Below are positions 8,210-15,702 of a DNA stretch of 64,000 nucleotides, one piece after another. Positions within the stretch are counted from its first letter, which is position 1, and every line of letters begins with the position of its first letter. Under the pieces are notes generated by a model. The model was not told where the DNA came from. It saw only the letters and a program-made list of their open reading frames with translations, and did no database searches. The stretch lies in contig NZ_BJED01000002.1 in NCBI RefSeq assembly GCF_005405485.1, positions 1-64,000 on the forward strand, written 5' to 3'. The position numbers and the translations under genes are program-made. The DNA is from Enterococcus hulanensis (GTDB lineage Bacteria; Bacillota; Bacilli; Lactobacillales; Enterococcaceae).

Positions 8210-9511
8210 ATGTCCATTGATTTTAGAAATGTGATCGAAGAAAACAAAGTGCAGTTTTATCAAGATCTTGACCAAGTGATGCAAGTAGAAAGTGTCAAAG
8301 GCACCCCAGAACCACAGGCGCCTTTTGGCAAAGGACCAAAGAAGGCGTTAGAAACAGTCATGGCATTGGCTGAGAAATATGGGTTTGAGACAGCGATCGT
8401 CAATGATGCGGTCGGCTATGCGCAGTGGGGCGATGAAAACGAGTACATTGGCGTGGTTGGACATTTGGATGTCGTACCTGCCGGTGAAGGCTGGTCTTTT
8501 CCGCCGTTTAAGCTAAGCCAAAAGGAGCAACGTTTTTATGGAAGAGGTATTTTAGATAATAAAGGACCAATTCTAGCTTGTCTGTTTGGTTTGAAATTAT
8601 TAAAAGACATGAATCTGCCGGTCAAGAAAACCATTCGGATCGTCTTTGGAACAGATGAGGAAAGCGGCAGTTCGGATATTCCGCTCTATTTAAGTGAAGA
8701 AAAAGCTCCGCAATTTGGCTTTACGCCAGATTGTAAATATCCGGTGGTGTATGGCGAACGGGGAATCGTCAATTACGAAATATTCACGACCATTCCCGCC
8801 GCTGAATTGGAGGTTTTAGGTGATTTTGTTGGCGATCAAGCGCGAGATCACGTTCCCGATCATCTAGCTGTAACTGTTGCTGGAAAAGAGATCCAGGTAG
8901 TTGGTAAAAGAGCGCCGTCAAATGCACCGGAGCTTGGAGAAAATGCCATCACATTATTAGCGGAAAAAATGTTGCAAGAAAATTTGCTTTCAGGACAATT
9001 AGCCGACTATTTCTCATGGCTTGTAAAAAGTCTGGCGAATCAGCATTACGGCGAAGGCTTAGGAATTGATTTTTCAGATGCGGACAGTGGAAAGTTAATG
9101 ATCACGCCTTACCAATTAAGCAAAAAGGGCCAGCAGCTGTCGCTTTCATTAGCTGTCCGATACCCGGTTTCAGTAGCTGAAGCAGAAGTAACTGAGGCGT
9201 TGGAAAAGCATTTGCCGCCAGACAGTCAGTTAGAAGTTACTCGGCGCATCAAAAGCAGCCATTTTCCTAAGGATGATCCAAATGTTCAGCAGTTGGCACG
9301 AGTCTATGAAGCAGTCACTGGATTAGACGGGACGCCGGTCACAACGACTGGAGCGACATACGCCCGTTTTGTTCCGAACATCGTGGCGTTCGGACCGTCG
9401 TTTCCAGGGCAAAAGGGGATCGCCCATAATCAAGACGAATATATGGATGAAGAAGATCTTTTGTTGAATATGGAAATTTATATGCGTGCGATGCTGGCGT
9501 TAATTGAATAA
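8210..9511 (+). CDS. M20 family metallopeptidase (PepV/Sapep-like dipeptidase)
   Basis: A 433-residue di-zinc M20 peptidase. The start is ATG 8210, seven bases after a perfect AGGAGG; an upstream in-frame ATG at 8183 lacks a ribosome site. Metal ligands are visible: His85 and Asp87 (GHLDVVP), Asp116 (LDNKGP), Glu150-Glu151 (DEES), Asp174 (PDCKYP) and a late His in GIAHNQDEY. It resembles the PepV encoded at 26993 but is shorter and more divergent. It lies in the same orientation right after the regulator and before a terminator. It probably cleaves an Asx- or glycine-containing dipeptide for this locus, which is inference. Confidence 0.87.
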   Translation: MSIDFRNVIEENKVQFYQDLDQVMQVESVKGTPEPQAPFGKGPKKALETVMALAEKYGFETAIVNDAVGYAQWGDENEYIGVVGHLDVVPAGEGWSFPPFKLSQKEQRFYGRGILDNKGPILACLFGLKLLKDMNLPVKKTIRIVFGTDEESGSSDIPLYLSEEKAPQFGFTPDCKYPVVYGERGIVNYEIFTTIPAAELEVLGDFVGDQARDHVPDHLAVTVAGKEIQVVGKRAPSNAPELGENAITLLAEKMLQENLLSGQLADYFSWLVKSLANQHYGEGLGIDFSDADSGKLMITPYQLSKKGQQLSLSLAVRYPVSVAEAEVTEALEKHLPPDSQLEVTRRIKSSHFPKDDPNVQQLARVYEAVTGLDGTPVTTTGATYARFVPNIVAFGPSFPGQKGIAHNQDEYMDEEDLLLNMEIYMRAMLALIE

Positions 9512-9521
9512 GTGAACGAAG

Positions 9522-9549
9522 CCTTGGTTAGAGATAGCCAAGGTTTTTT
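9522..9549 (+). terminator. terminator after the M20 gene
   Basis: CCTTGG (9522-9527) / CCAAGG (9538-9543) followed by eight T residues. It ends the regulator-M20 transcript before the second operator. Confidence 0.75.
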
Positions 9550-9590
9550 TTGCTTAGAGAACACTAAAAAAGTGAAAAAAATTTTGAATT

Positions 9591-9624
9591 TAGTATATAC
9601 AAAACAGTATATACTATTTATAAT
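9591..9624 (+). promoter_or_regulatory. GntR operator copy 2 overlapping the Ntn hydrolase/PTS promoter
   Basis: Perfect inverted repeat TAGTATATAC (9591-9600), six bases, GTATATACTA (9607-9616). It fills the spacer of a promoter made of TATACA (9596-9601), 17 bases and TATAAT (9619-9624). Binding here would block polymerase. It shares its arm and spacing with the site at 7292. Confidence 0.75.
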
Positions 9625-9671
9625 GAGGTCAGATTTTCAAAATGTAAACGGTAACGGAAAGGAGCACGACG

Positions 9672-10625
9672 ATGGCGTGGGGAGCGATTGCCACATGGCG
9701 TATGGCCCATGATGGTGTAGTGGAAGCATTGCGCTTACTAGAGAAAAAAGAGGGAGCCGGCGATGCGGTAGAGACATTGATCAAAACAGTAGAGGATTAC
9801 CCTTATTATAAATCAGTCGGCTTTGGCGGCTTGCCAAACGCAGAAGGCATCTTGGAAATGGATGCGGCTTTTATGGATGGCGATACCTTTGAAATCGGCG
9901 CAGTCGCTGGGATCACCGATGTTAAAAATCCGATCTCAGTTGCACGAAAGCTAAGCAAAGACAAGTTCAATAGTTTTCGCGTCGGTGAAGGTGCAACCAA
10001 ATATTCGATGCTGGCAGGATTCGAAAGAAAGAGCATGCTGACGGAGCGGGCGCACAAATTATGGGAAAAACGCTTGAAAGAAATTCAAGAGAACAATTTA
10101 AACCCCTACGACGGACATGACACAGTCGGCGCGGTCACTTTGGATCAAAAAGGAACCATGACGGCAGGAACCTCCAGCTCTGGTTTATTTATGAAAAAAC
10201 CGGGCCGAGTAGGAGATTCGCCATTATCGGGTTCCGGCTTCTATGTGGATAGCGAGATCGGCGGCGCCGCAGCAACCGGGTTGGGAGAAGACTTGATGAA
10301 GGGCTGCTTGTCTTATGAAATCGTTCGTCTGATGGGCGAGGGAGTCACACCGCAGGCTGCCTGCGATAAAGCTGTCTATGAATTTCACGATAAATTAACG
10401 GCGCGTTATGGAAAAGCCGGAGCCTTCTCATTGATCGCCATGAATACCAAAGGCGAGTGGGGCGTGGCAACCAACGTGGAGTTCACCTTCAGCGTTGGAA
10501 ATGATCAGGAAAACCCGCAAATTTTCATCGCCAATATGGGCCCAGATCATACTACCGATATCCAGCCGATCACACAAGATTGGTTAGATGCTTATGAAAA
10601 ACGGATCAAAGCACCAATTGAATAA
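9672..10625 (+). CDS. N(4)-(beta-N-acetylglucosaminyl)-L-asparaginase-like Ntn hydrolase
   Basis: A 317-residue N-terminal-nucleophile hydrolase of the asparaginase type 2 family. The autocleavage and nucleophile motif is GHDTVGAV with Thr151, which becomes the new N-terminus of the beta chain. Downstream family features include VGDSPLSGSG and the Gly-rich segment GGAAATGLGED. The family splits the amide bond of GlcNAc-Asn or isoaspartyl peptides. The N-terminus (MAWGAIATWR) has no signal peptide, so it works in the cytoplasm, unlike lysosomal or secreted homologues. It is first in an operon with a PTS, suggesting that it acts on an imported, possibly phosphorylated, glyco-asparagine. That substrate is inference. 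Confidence 0.82.
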   Translation: MAWGAIATWRMAHDGVVEALRLLEKKEGAGDAVETLIKTVEDYPYYKSVGFGGLPNAEGILEMDAAFMDGDTFEIGAVAGITDVKNPISVARKLSKDKFNSFRVGEGATKYSMLAGFERKSMLTERAHKLWEKRLKEIQENNLNPYDGHDTVGAVTLDQKGTMTAGTSSSGLFMKKPGRVGDSPLSGSGFYVDSEIGGAAATGLGEDLMKGCLSYEIVRLMGEGVTPQAACDKAVYEFHDKLTARYGKAGAFSLIAMNTKGEWGVATNVEFTFSVGNDQENPQIFIANMGPDHTTDIQPITQDWLDAYEKRIKAPIE

Positions 10626-10646
10626 AAACTTAGGAGAGTGAAGAAC

Positions 10647-10976
10647 ATGAGTAAAAAACAAATTTATCTATTCTGTGATGCTGGAATGTCAACCAGTATT
10701 ATGGTCAACAAAATGATGGAAATCGTCAATAAGCACAATATGCCGCTTCAAATTACGGCTTTTCCTGTAGCACGTTCGCAAGAAGTTGTTGCAAAAGAAA
10801 AACCTGTAGCGATTCTCTTAGGTCCACAGGTCAAATTTTTATTGGAAAAAACCAAAGAACAATTTGAACCGCAAGGCATACCTGTCGCAGTTATTGCACC
10901 GGAAATTTACGGCATGATGGATGGCGAAAAAGCCATGAAAGAAGTTTTAAAATTAATCAAACAAAATAAAAAATAG
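10647..10976 (+). CDS. PTS lactose/cellobiose-type EIIB
   Basis: A 109-residue EIIB with the phosphorylated Cys10 in LFCDAGMSTS, followed by the usual alpha/beta domain. ATG 10647 is used because AGGAG sits seven bases before it; an upstream GTG at 10638 overlaps that site. It passes phosphate from the EIIA encoded at 12910 to the sugar carried by the EIIC at 11003. It follows the Ntn hydrolase by 21 bases and precedes EIIC by 26. Confidence 0.9.
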   Translation: MSKKQIYLFCDAGMSTSIMVNKMMEIVNKHNMPLQITAFPVARSQEVVAKEKPVAILLGPQVKFLLEKTKEQFEPQGIPVAVIAPEIYGMMDGEKAMKEVLKLIKQNKK

Positions 10977-11002
10977 AACTTGATTGATTGGAGGAAAAAA
11001 AG

Positions 11003-12358
11003 ATGCAGAAGTTTTTAAACTGGTTGGAAAAAGTTTTGACGCCGCTTGCTAAAGTTATTGGTGAGAACAAATATTTAATTGCCATTCGTGATGGATTTTT
11101 GATTTCAACGCCCTTATTGATTGTTGGTTCTTTCTTCTTATTACTTGCAAATTTTCCGATTCCAAATTGGAGCAATATAGTATCTCCAATCTTAGGGGAT
11201 AACTGGGAATCGTTGATGTCTGTACCGGCATCGGCGAGTTTCGACGTTATGACTATTTTGGCTGTGGTAGGAATTGCCTACAGTTTAGGACGACAACTAG
11301 AGATTGATGCAATCCAATCAGGTGCTTTGGCGTTAGTATCCTTCTTTATTCTGACTCCTTTTACTACTCAATTTACACCAGAAAATAGTACACAAGTTTT
11401 TGATGTGACTAGTCTTCCTTTAAAATGGATGGGTTCAAGCGGATTATTCTTAGGGATGATCATTGCCCTAGTTTCCACACGGATTTTTGCAGCAGTGATT
11501 CATCGTGGCTGGACGATCAAAATGCCAGAGGGCGTTCCGCCAACCGTAGTGAAATCTTTTGAAGCATTGATTCCTAGTTTCGTTGTAGTGACAATAATGT
11601 TCGTTATCAATTGGTTAGTTTCATTAACGCCAATGGGGAACTTGCAAGATGTAATCTTTAAATTCTTACAGACGCCATTATTAAGTTTAGGAAATACCTT
11701 AGGTGCAATGATTATTGCATACTTGTTCTTGCATTTCTTCTGGTTCTTCGGTATCAATGGAAGCAGCGTGGTTGGTGCGGTATTCAATCCAGTTTTGCGA
11801 GCGCTATCGGTAGAAAACATGCAAGCGTTCAAAGATGGTCATGAAATTCCAAATATCATTACGGGTCAGTTCCAAGATATGTTTGCGACTTTTGGCGGCG
11901 GCGGATCGACGTTATCACTAATCATTGTGATGGTCATCTTCTGTAAAAGCCAACGTGTCAAGAAATTATCTCAGTTATCATTAGTACCAAGTATTTTTGG
12001 GATCAACGAACCGATAATTTTTGGCTTGCCGATCGTACTGAACCCGATTATTTTGATTCCTTTTGCACTAGTTCCTACTATTAATATTATTATTTCTTAT
12101 TTTGCGATGGATTGGGGCATTGTTCCTTATACAAATGGGATTCAACTGCCTTGGACGACACCGCCGATTATTTCTGGTTTCTTAGTAAGCGGCTGGCAAG
12201 CCTCTGTACTGCAAGCACTGCTGATCGTTTTAGGAATGGCAATCTATTATCCGTTCATCAAAGTGTTAGATGATCAGTATTTGCGAGAAGAAAAAGAGGC
12301 AGAAGAGCTTGAAGCCGAGGAAATCGATTTTGATACGTTTGATTTTGACGAAATTTAA
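11003..12358 (+). CDS. PTS lactose/cellobiose-type EIIC permease
   Basis: A 451-residue membrane permease with about ten hydrophobic segments. The family signature FGINEPIIFGLPIVLNP is present near residue 335. The start is ATG 11003 behind GGAGG. The C-terminal ~30 residues are unusually acidic (EEAEELEAEE, then FDTFDFDEI), a tail not needed for transport. EIIC proteins of this class import beta-glucosides, chitobiose, lactose or related glycosides with phosphorylation. The specificity cannot be read, but the neighbouring glycosylasparaginase-like enzyme suggests an amino-acid-linked sugar. Confidence 0.9.
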   Translation: MQKFLNWLEKVLTPLAKVIGENKYLIAIRDGFLISTPLLIVGSFFLLLANFPIPNWSNIVSPILGDNWESLMSVPASASFDVMTILAVVGIAYSLGRQLEIDAIQSGALALVSFFILTPFTTQFTPENSTQVFDVTSLPLKWMGSSGLFLGMIIALVSTRIFAAVIHRGWTIKMPEGVPPTVVKSFEALIPSFVVVTIMFVINWLVSLTPMGNLQDVIFKFLQTPLLSLGNTLGAMIIAYLFLHFFWFFGINGSSVVGAVFNPVLRALSVENMQAFKDGHEIPNIITGQFQDMFATFGGGGSTLSLIIVMVIFCKSQRVKKLSQLSLVPSIFGINEPIIFGLPIVLNPIILIPFALVPTINIIISYFAMDWGIVPYTNGIQLPWTTPPIISGFLVSGWQASVLQALLIVLGMAIYYPFIKVLDDQYLREEKEAEELEAEEIDFDTFDFDEI

Positions 12359-12372
12359 GATGGGTGAAGAGA

Positions 12373-12891
12373 ATGAAGAAAATCATTTTGATTCTAAATC
12401 ATGTTCAAGCAGGTATGGGAAGTGACGAGCACGCGAACCTAACTCCTAGCGGGAAAAAATCAGCATTAGGTCCCGGACAGACCCTAATGACCTATCTTAA
12501 AGAGCAAGATGCTGAAATCACTGCTACATTATATTGCGGAGACCACTATTTCTTAGCGCATCAAGCGGAGGTGACTAAGAAATTTGTAGGATTTGCCAAA
12601 AAATTTCAAGCAGACGCGGTCATTTGCGGACCAGCTATGCATTATCCGAATTTTGGTGAAATGGCCGGCTCTTTAGCAAAAATTTTTAATCAGCAAGGAA
12701 TCCCTGCGATTGCTGCGATGTCGATTGAAAATCCAGCAACAGATAAATATCGATCGGAGATACCCATTGTAAAAATGCCGGAAAAAGGTGGAGTAGGATT
12801 AAACGATTCCTTCAAAAATATGGCATTGCTGGCTGTTGAAAAAGCTGAGGGAAAAGAGACAGCAGATTTAGAAAAACAGATTTGTTTTTAA
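12373..12891 (+). CDS. GrdB-like protein (glycine/sarcosine/betaine reductase component B family), short form
   Basis: A 172-residue protein whose whole length resembles the N-terminal part of GrdB. Visible family features are the start (ILILNHVQAGMGSDEHAN), the GPGQTL segment, ATLYCGDHYF, CGPAMHYPNFGEMAG, and the ENPATDKY block. Full GrdB is about 430 residues and carries selenocysteine in its second half; here that half and any in-frame TGA are absent. ATG 12373 fits a GGTGA site; GTG 12364 is an alternative. It sits inside a PTS operon between EIIC and EIIA. A redox or thiol-adduct role is possible, but its reaction is unknown. Confidence 0.75.
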   Translation: MKKIILILNHVQAGMGSDEHANLTPSGKKSALGPGQTLMTYLKEQDAEITATLYCGDHYFLAHQAEVTKKFVGFAKKFQADAVICGPAMHYPNFGEMAGSLAKIFNQQGIPAIAAMSIENPATDKYRSEIPIVKMPEKGGVGLNDSFKNMALLAVEKAEGKETADLEKQICF

Positions 12892-12909
12892 CGGAAGGAA
12901 TTTTTATTA

Positions 12910-13233
12910 ATGAATGATGAACAGTTGCAAGTGGTTATGGGGTTAATCATGAATGCAGGAAATGCAAAAGGTGAGGCAGTAGCTGCTTTAGCTGCTGCGA
13001 AAAAGGAAAATTTTACTGAGGCTGAAGAACGCATGAAGGCTGCGAATGAAGCCTTGGTTGAGGCGCATAATACTCAGACAGACTTGCTGACAGCAGAAGC
13101 AAGTGGAAACAACTCTGAAGTGACATTGCTGATGGTTCACAGTCAGGACCATTTGATGAATGCTATTTCCTATATAGGCTTAACCCAAGAATTAATCGAT
13201 GTATATAAACGCATGATGGTATTAGAAAAATAA
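12910..13233 (+). CDS. PTS lactose/cellobiose-type EIIA
   Basis: A 107-residue helical EIIA of the lactose family. The active His is His77 in MVHSQDHLMNA, matching the HxQDH motif of LacF/ChbA. It takes phosphate from HPr and gives it to the EIIB encoded at 10647. Being last in the operon and separated from IIB and IIC by the GrdB-like gene is an unusual order. A strong terminator follows. Confidence 0.92.
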   Translation: MNDEQLQVVMGLIMNAGNAKGEAVAALAAAKKENFTEAEERMKAANEALVEAHNTQTDLLTAEASGNNSEVTLLMVHSQDHLMNAISYIGLTQELIDVYKRMMVLEK

Positions 13234-13242
13234 TATATTTAG

Positions 13243-13279
13243 AAACTGACAGAGTGTGTTTTCTCTGTCAGTTTTTCAT
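13243..13279 (+). terminator. terminator of the PTS operon
   Basis: Stem AAACTGACAGAG (13243-13254) / CTCTGTCAGTTT (13263-13274) with a T-run. Confidence 0.9.
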
Positions 13280-13341
13280 TTCTCTAAGCAGATGATTGGT
13301 TTATAATCAAACTAAATTCAAAATCAGAAAGCAGGCACTCC

Positions 13342-14127
13342 ATGAACCCGTTCACTATTTATAATGAAGAAAAAAATCAATACCCAGTAGTCGTCAGCCT
13401 GCCTCATAGCGGAACGTGGATTCCGAGGGAAATGCGAAGCCGCTTGCGGCCAGAGGCTGTTTTAGCCAACACTGACTGGTTTTTACCAGAGCTGTATAAT
13501 TTCTTAATCGAAAAAGGCTGCACGGTGATCGAAAATCAGGTGAATCGCTATGTCGTTGATCCGAATCGTGAAAGTCGAATGTCGGGGGCGGATTACCAAG
13601 AGACGGTCGTCTACCAGCAAAATACCTTTGGCAATCGTTTGTATGCGGAATCGCTGCCGTCTAAAGTAATCACTGAACGGTTAGCGAACTACTATTGGCC
13701 ATATCATCAGGCCTTGCAGAAATTAATCGATCAGAAAACCCAGTATTTTTCTAAAGTTTATCTATTTGATCTCCACAGCTTCGCTGAATATCCGAATAAT
13801 GATGCCACCGAGCCTGCGGATTTTGTGATCGGCAATCAGGAGGATCAAACAGCTAGTGCTGATTTACGAGAATTGTTTACGGACTCATTGGAAGCGGCGG
13901 GATACAGTGTTTCGAATAATCATCCGTTTTGTGGCGGATTTATCACCCGGCACTATGGCCAGCAGGCTGAGATCGAAGCGCTGCAATTAGAAATTCGCTA
14001 CAATCAATACATCCAGCAGCGTTCGTTTGGTGAAGAAGAATTAACCGCCTATGATCCAGAATTATTTTCAACGACACAGGAAAAGCTGAAAACGATTTTT
14101 GAAACAATCTTAGTGGAACTCTCATAG
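13342..14127 (+). CDS. N-formylglutamate amidohydrolase family protein
   Basis: A 261-residue protein of the FGase (HutG-type) family. Features are VVSLPHSGTWIP near residues 17-28, VNRYVVDPNRE in the middle, the metal-site motif LFDLHSF near residue 138, and an HYG motif near residue 203. Members release an acyl or formyl group from N-acyl amino acids such as N-formylglutamate. No histidine-degradation genes are near, so the real substrate may differ. A TATAAT at 13302-13307 suggests its own promoter after the PTS terminator. Confidence 0.83.
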   Translation: MNPFTIYNEEKNQYPVVVSLPHSGTWIPREMRSRLRPEAVLANTDWFLPELYNFLIEKGCTVIENQVNRYVVDPNRESRMSGADYQETVVYQQNTFGNRLYAESLPSKVITERLANYYWPYHQALQKLIDQKTQYFSKVYLFDLHSFAEYPNNDATEPADFVIGNQEDQTASADLRELFTDSLEAAGYSVSNNHPFCGGFITRHYGQQAEIEALQLEIRYNQYIQQRSFGEEELTAYDPELFSTTQEKLKTIFETILVELS

Positions 14128-14141
14128 AGAAGATCTAATAA

Positions 14142-14175
14142 AAAAAGCGTTCGATCATGTGATCGAGCGCTTTTT
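14142..14175. terminator. bidirectional terminator
   Basis: AAAAGCG-T-TCGATCA (14143-14157) / TGATCGA-G-CGCTTTT (14160-14174), A-rich before and T-rich after. It serves both converging genes. Confidence 0.88.
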
Positions 14176-14716
14176 AGTAATCATTAGGATAATGGACGAC
14201 GATAAATTTCACTACATTACTGGTTTGGTTGTCCCAATTGTGATCGATTGTGGAGAAATAGTGGGCGGAGTCGCCGGGATAGAGCTGATACGTCTGCTCT
14301 TCGATCACTAACGTCAGGATGCCCTCTAAAACATAAACGAATTCTTCACCATGATGAGGATAAGTCGTGGGCAGCTCGCGCTTTTCATGAGGCATGATCT
14401 CAATCATTTTCGGCGCGATTTTTTTATCCTGGGGTGTGCGGCTCAATTGTTTATAAATCATATTGTTCAATTTATGGATCACTGGTTGATCGTAGCCGCG
14501 AACGATTGGTTCGATCTCAGGTTCTTCTTCAAAAAAATAATTGATCTTTACATGAAATAAATCCGCGATATTTGAAAGATGCTCGACAGCAATGGTCGTG
14601 ATGCCGCGTTCAAATTGGGACAGGAAGCCTGTAGACAAGTCAGTGGCTTCGGACAGCTGCTTGAGGGTCATTCCTCGTTCATTCCGCAGGTTTTTAACTT
14701 TTTCACCTATATTCAT
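14174..14716 (-). CDS. XRE family regulator with C-terminal cupin domain
   Basis: A 180-residue regulator. Residues ~5-60 are a Cro/C1 helix-turn-helix (MTLKQLSEATDLSTGFLSQFERG); residues ~105-175 are a small cupin (YPHHGEEFVYVLEG, GDSAHYFSTIDH) that usually senses an amino-acid-like ligand. The class includes PuuR and SinR-like cupin regulators. A GGAG ribosome site precedes ATG 14716. It diverges from the glycyl-radical operon across 175 bases, so it is a candidate regulator of it, with the GntR-FCD protein at 18254 as the second candidate. Confidence 0.9.
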   Translation of the reverse strand: MNIGEKVKNLRNERGMTLKQLSEATDLSTGFLSQFERGITTIAVEHLSNIADLFHVKINYFFEEEPEIEPIVRGYDQPVIHKLNNMIYKQLSRTPQDKKIAPKMIEIMPHEKRELPTTYPHHGEEFVYVLEGILTLVIEEQTYQLYPGDSAHYFSTIDHNWDNQTSNVVKFIVVHYPNDY

Positions 14717-14833
14717 CTGCTAACTCCTTACATTGATTCATTATTTTTAGTATACCTGAAAAAAGGTCAAATTCCTAACCGTCATTTAAGTGAAAACTTT
14801 ATGGAAAATAAAATAAAAAGTTCACGATTATGA

Positions 14834-14871
14834 ATAAAGCGCTTGCAACTATGACGGCGGGACTTTATAAT
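14834..14871 (+). promoter_or_regulatory. promoter of the glycyl-radical operon with overlapping cre-like site
   Basis: TTGCAA (14843-14848), 17 bases, TATAAT (14866-14871): a near-consensus promoter 21 bases before the activase start. The sequence ATAAAGCGCTTGCA (14834-14847) matches the cre consensus at 11 of 14 positions and covers the -35 box, which would suit repression by CcpA when glucose is present. Confidence 0.7.
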
Positions 14872-14891
14872 TAGAGGCGGGAGGGAAGCAC

Positions 14892-15671
14892 GTGAAAAAG
14901 CCTACGATTTTTAATATTCAGAAGTTTTCGACCCATGATGGGCCGGGGATTCGTACGACGATTTTTTTCAAAGGGTGTCCCATCAGATGTGAATGGTGTC
15001 ACAATCCGGAAAGTCAGGTATTTGCACCAGAGATTATGTTGAATAAATATGGTAAAGAAGAGCTGATCGGAAAGGATTATTCTGTCCGCGAGCTGGTAAA
15101 AAAGATTCAGGCGGATCAAATTTTTTATGATCAATCAGGCGGCGGGGTGACTTTTTCCGGCGGTGAAGTGATGGCGCAGAATATGGATTATGTGGTGGAA
15201 CTGGCGCAAGAATGTCAGCGGTTAGGAATCACAGTCGCGATCGATACTTGCGGAGTCGCGCCGACTGAAAATTATCGCCGCATTTTGCCGTATACCGATT
15301 TGTTTTTGTATGATTTAAAGTTCATTGATTCACATAATCATCAGCTTTACACTGGTGCAGGCAATCAATTAGTGTTAGAAAATTTACGATTTTTATCAGA
15401 GCAGCAGGCGGAAATCAATTTGCGCTTGATTTTGTTAGATGAAATCAACGCAGAAGAAGTCGATGCAGAAGAAATCATTGAGTGGTTGGCTAAAGAGAGG
15501 ATTCATGTCAGTGAAATTTCGCTGCTGCCGTATCATGATTTTGGTCGTGACAAATATGAGCGTTTGAACCGTATTTGTACCCAGAATTTCAGCAAACCAG
15601 CAGATGAAAAAGTAGAAAGGCTGCAAAAGGTTTATCAAGATGCCGGCTACCAAGTGACGATTGGCGGATAA
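14892..15671 (+). CDS. glycyl-radical enzyme activating enzyme (radical SAM)
   Basis: A 259-residue radical SAM protein. The cluster motif CPIRCEWC, with three Cys near residues 29-36, is followed directly by HNPESQ, the GRE-activase hallmark. The Gly-rich SAM motif FSGGEVM lies near residue 93. Most activases of dehydratase-type glycyl-radical enzymes have an eight-Cys ferredoxin insert after the radical SAM motif; none is present, so this is the short PFL-activase-like form. It cleaves S-adenosylmethionine to create the glycyl radical on the neighbouring enzyme. A GGCGGGAGG ribosome site precedes GTG-proximal ATG-like start at 14892. Confidence 0.9.
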   Translation: MKKPTIFNIQKFSTHDGPGIRTTIFFKGCPIRCEWCHNPESQVFAPEIMLNKYGKEELIGKDYSVRELVKKIQADQIFYDQSGGGVTFSGGEVMAQNMDYVVELAQECQRLGITVAIDTCGVAPTENYRRILPYTDLFLYDLKFIDSHNHQLYTGAGNQLVLENLRFLSEQQAEINLRLILLDEINAEEVDAEEIIEWLAKERIHVSEISLLPYHDFGRDKYERLNRICTQNFSKPADEKVERLQKVYQDAGYQVTIGG

Positions 15672-15702
15672 AAGGACCACATATATAATAGGAGGGAAAT
15701 TA

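Noticed and set aside
9512-9712. 66-codon ORF between the M20 and Ntn hydrolase genes
   Set aside because: It covers the terminator and the operator and starts at the M20 stop.
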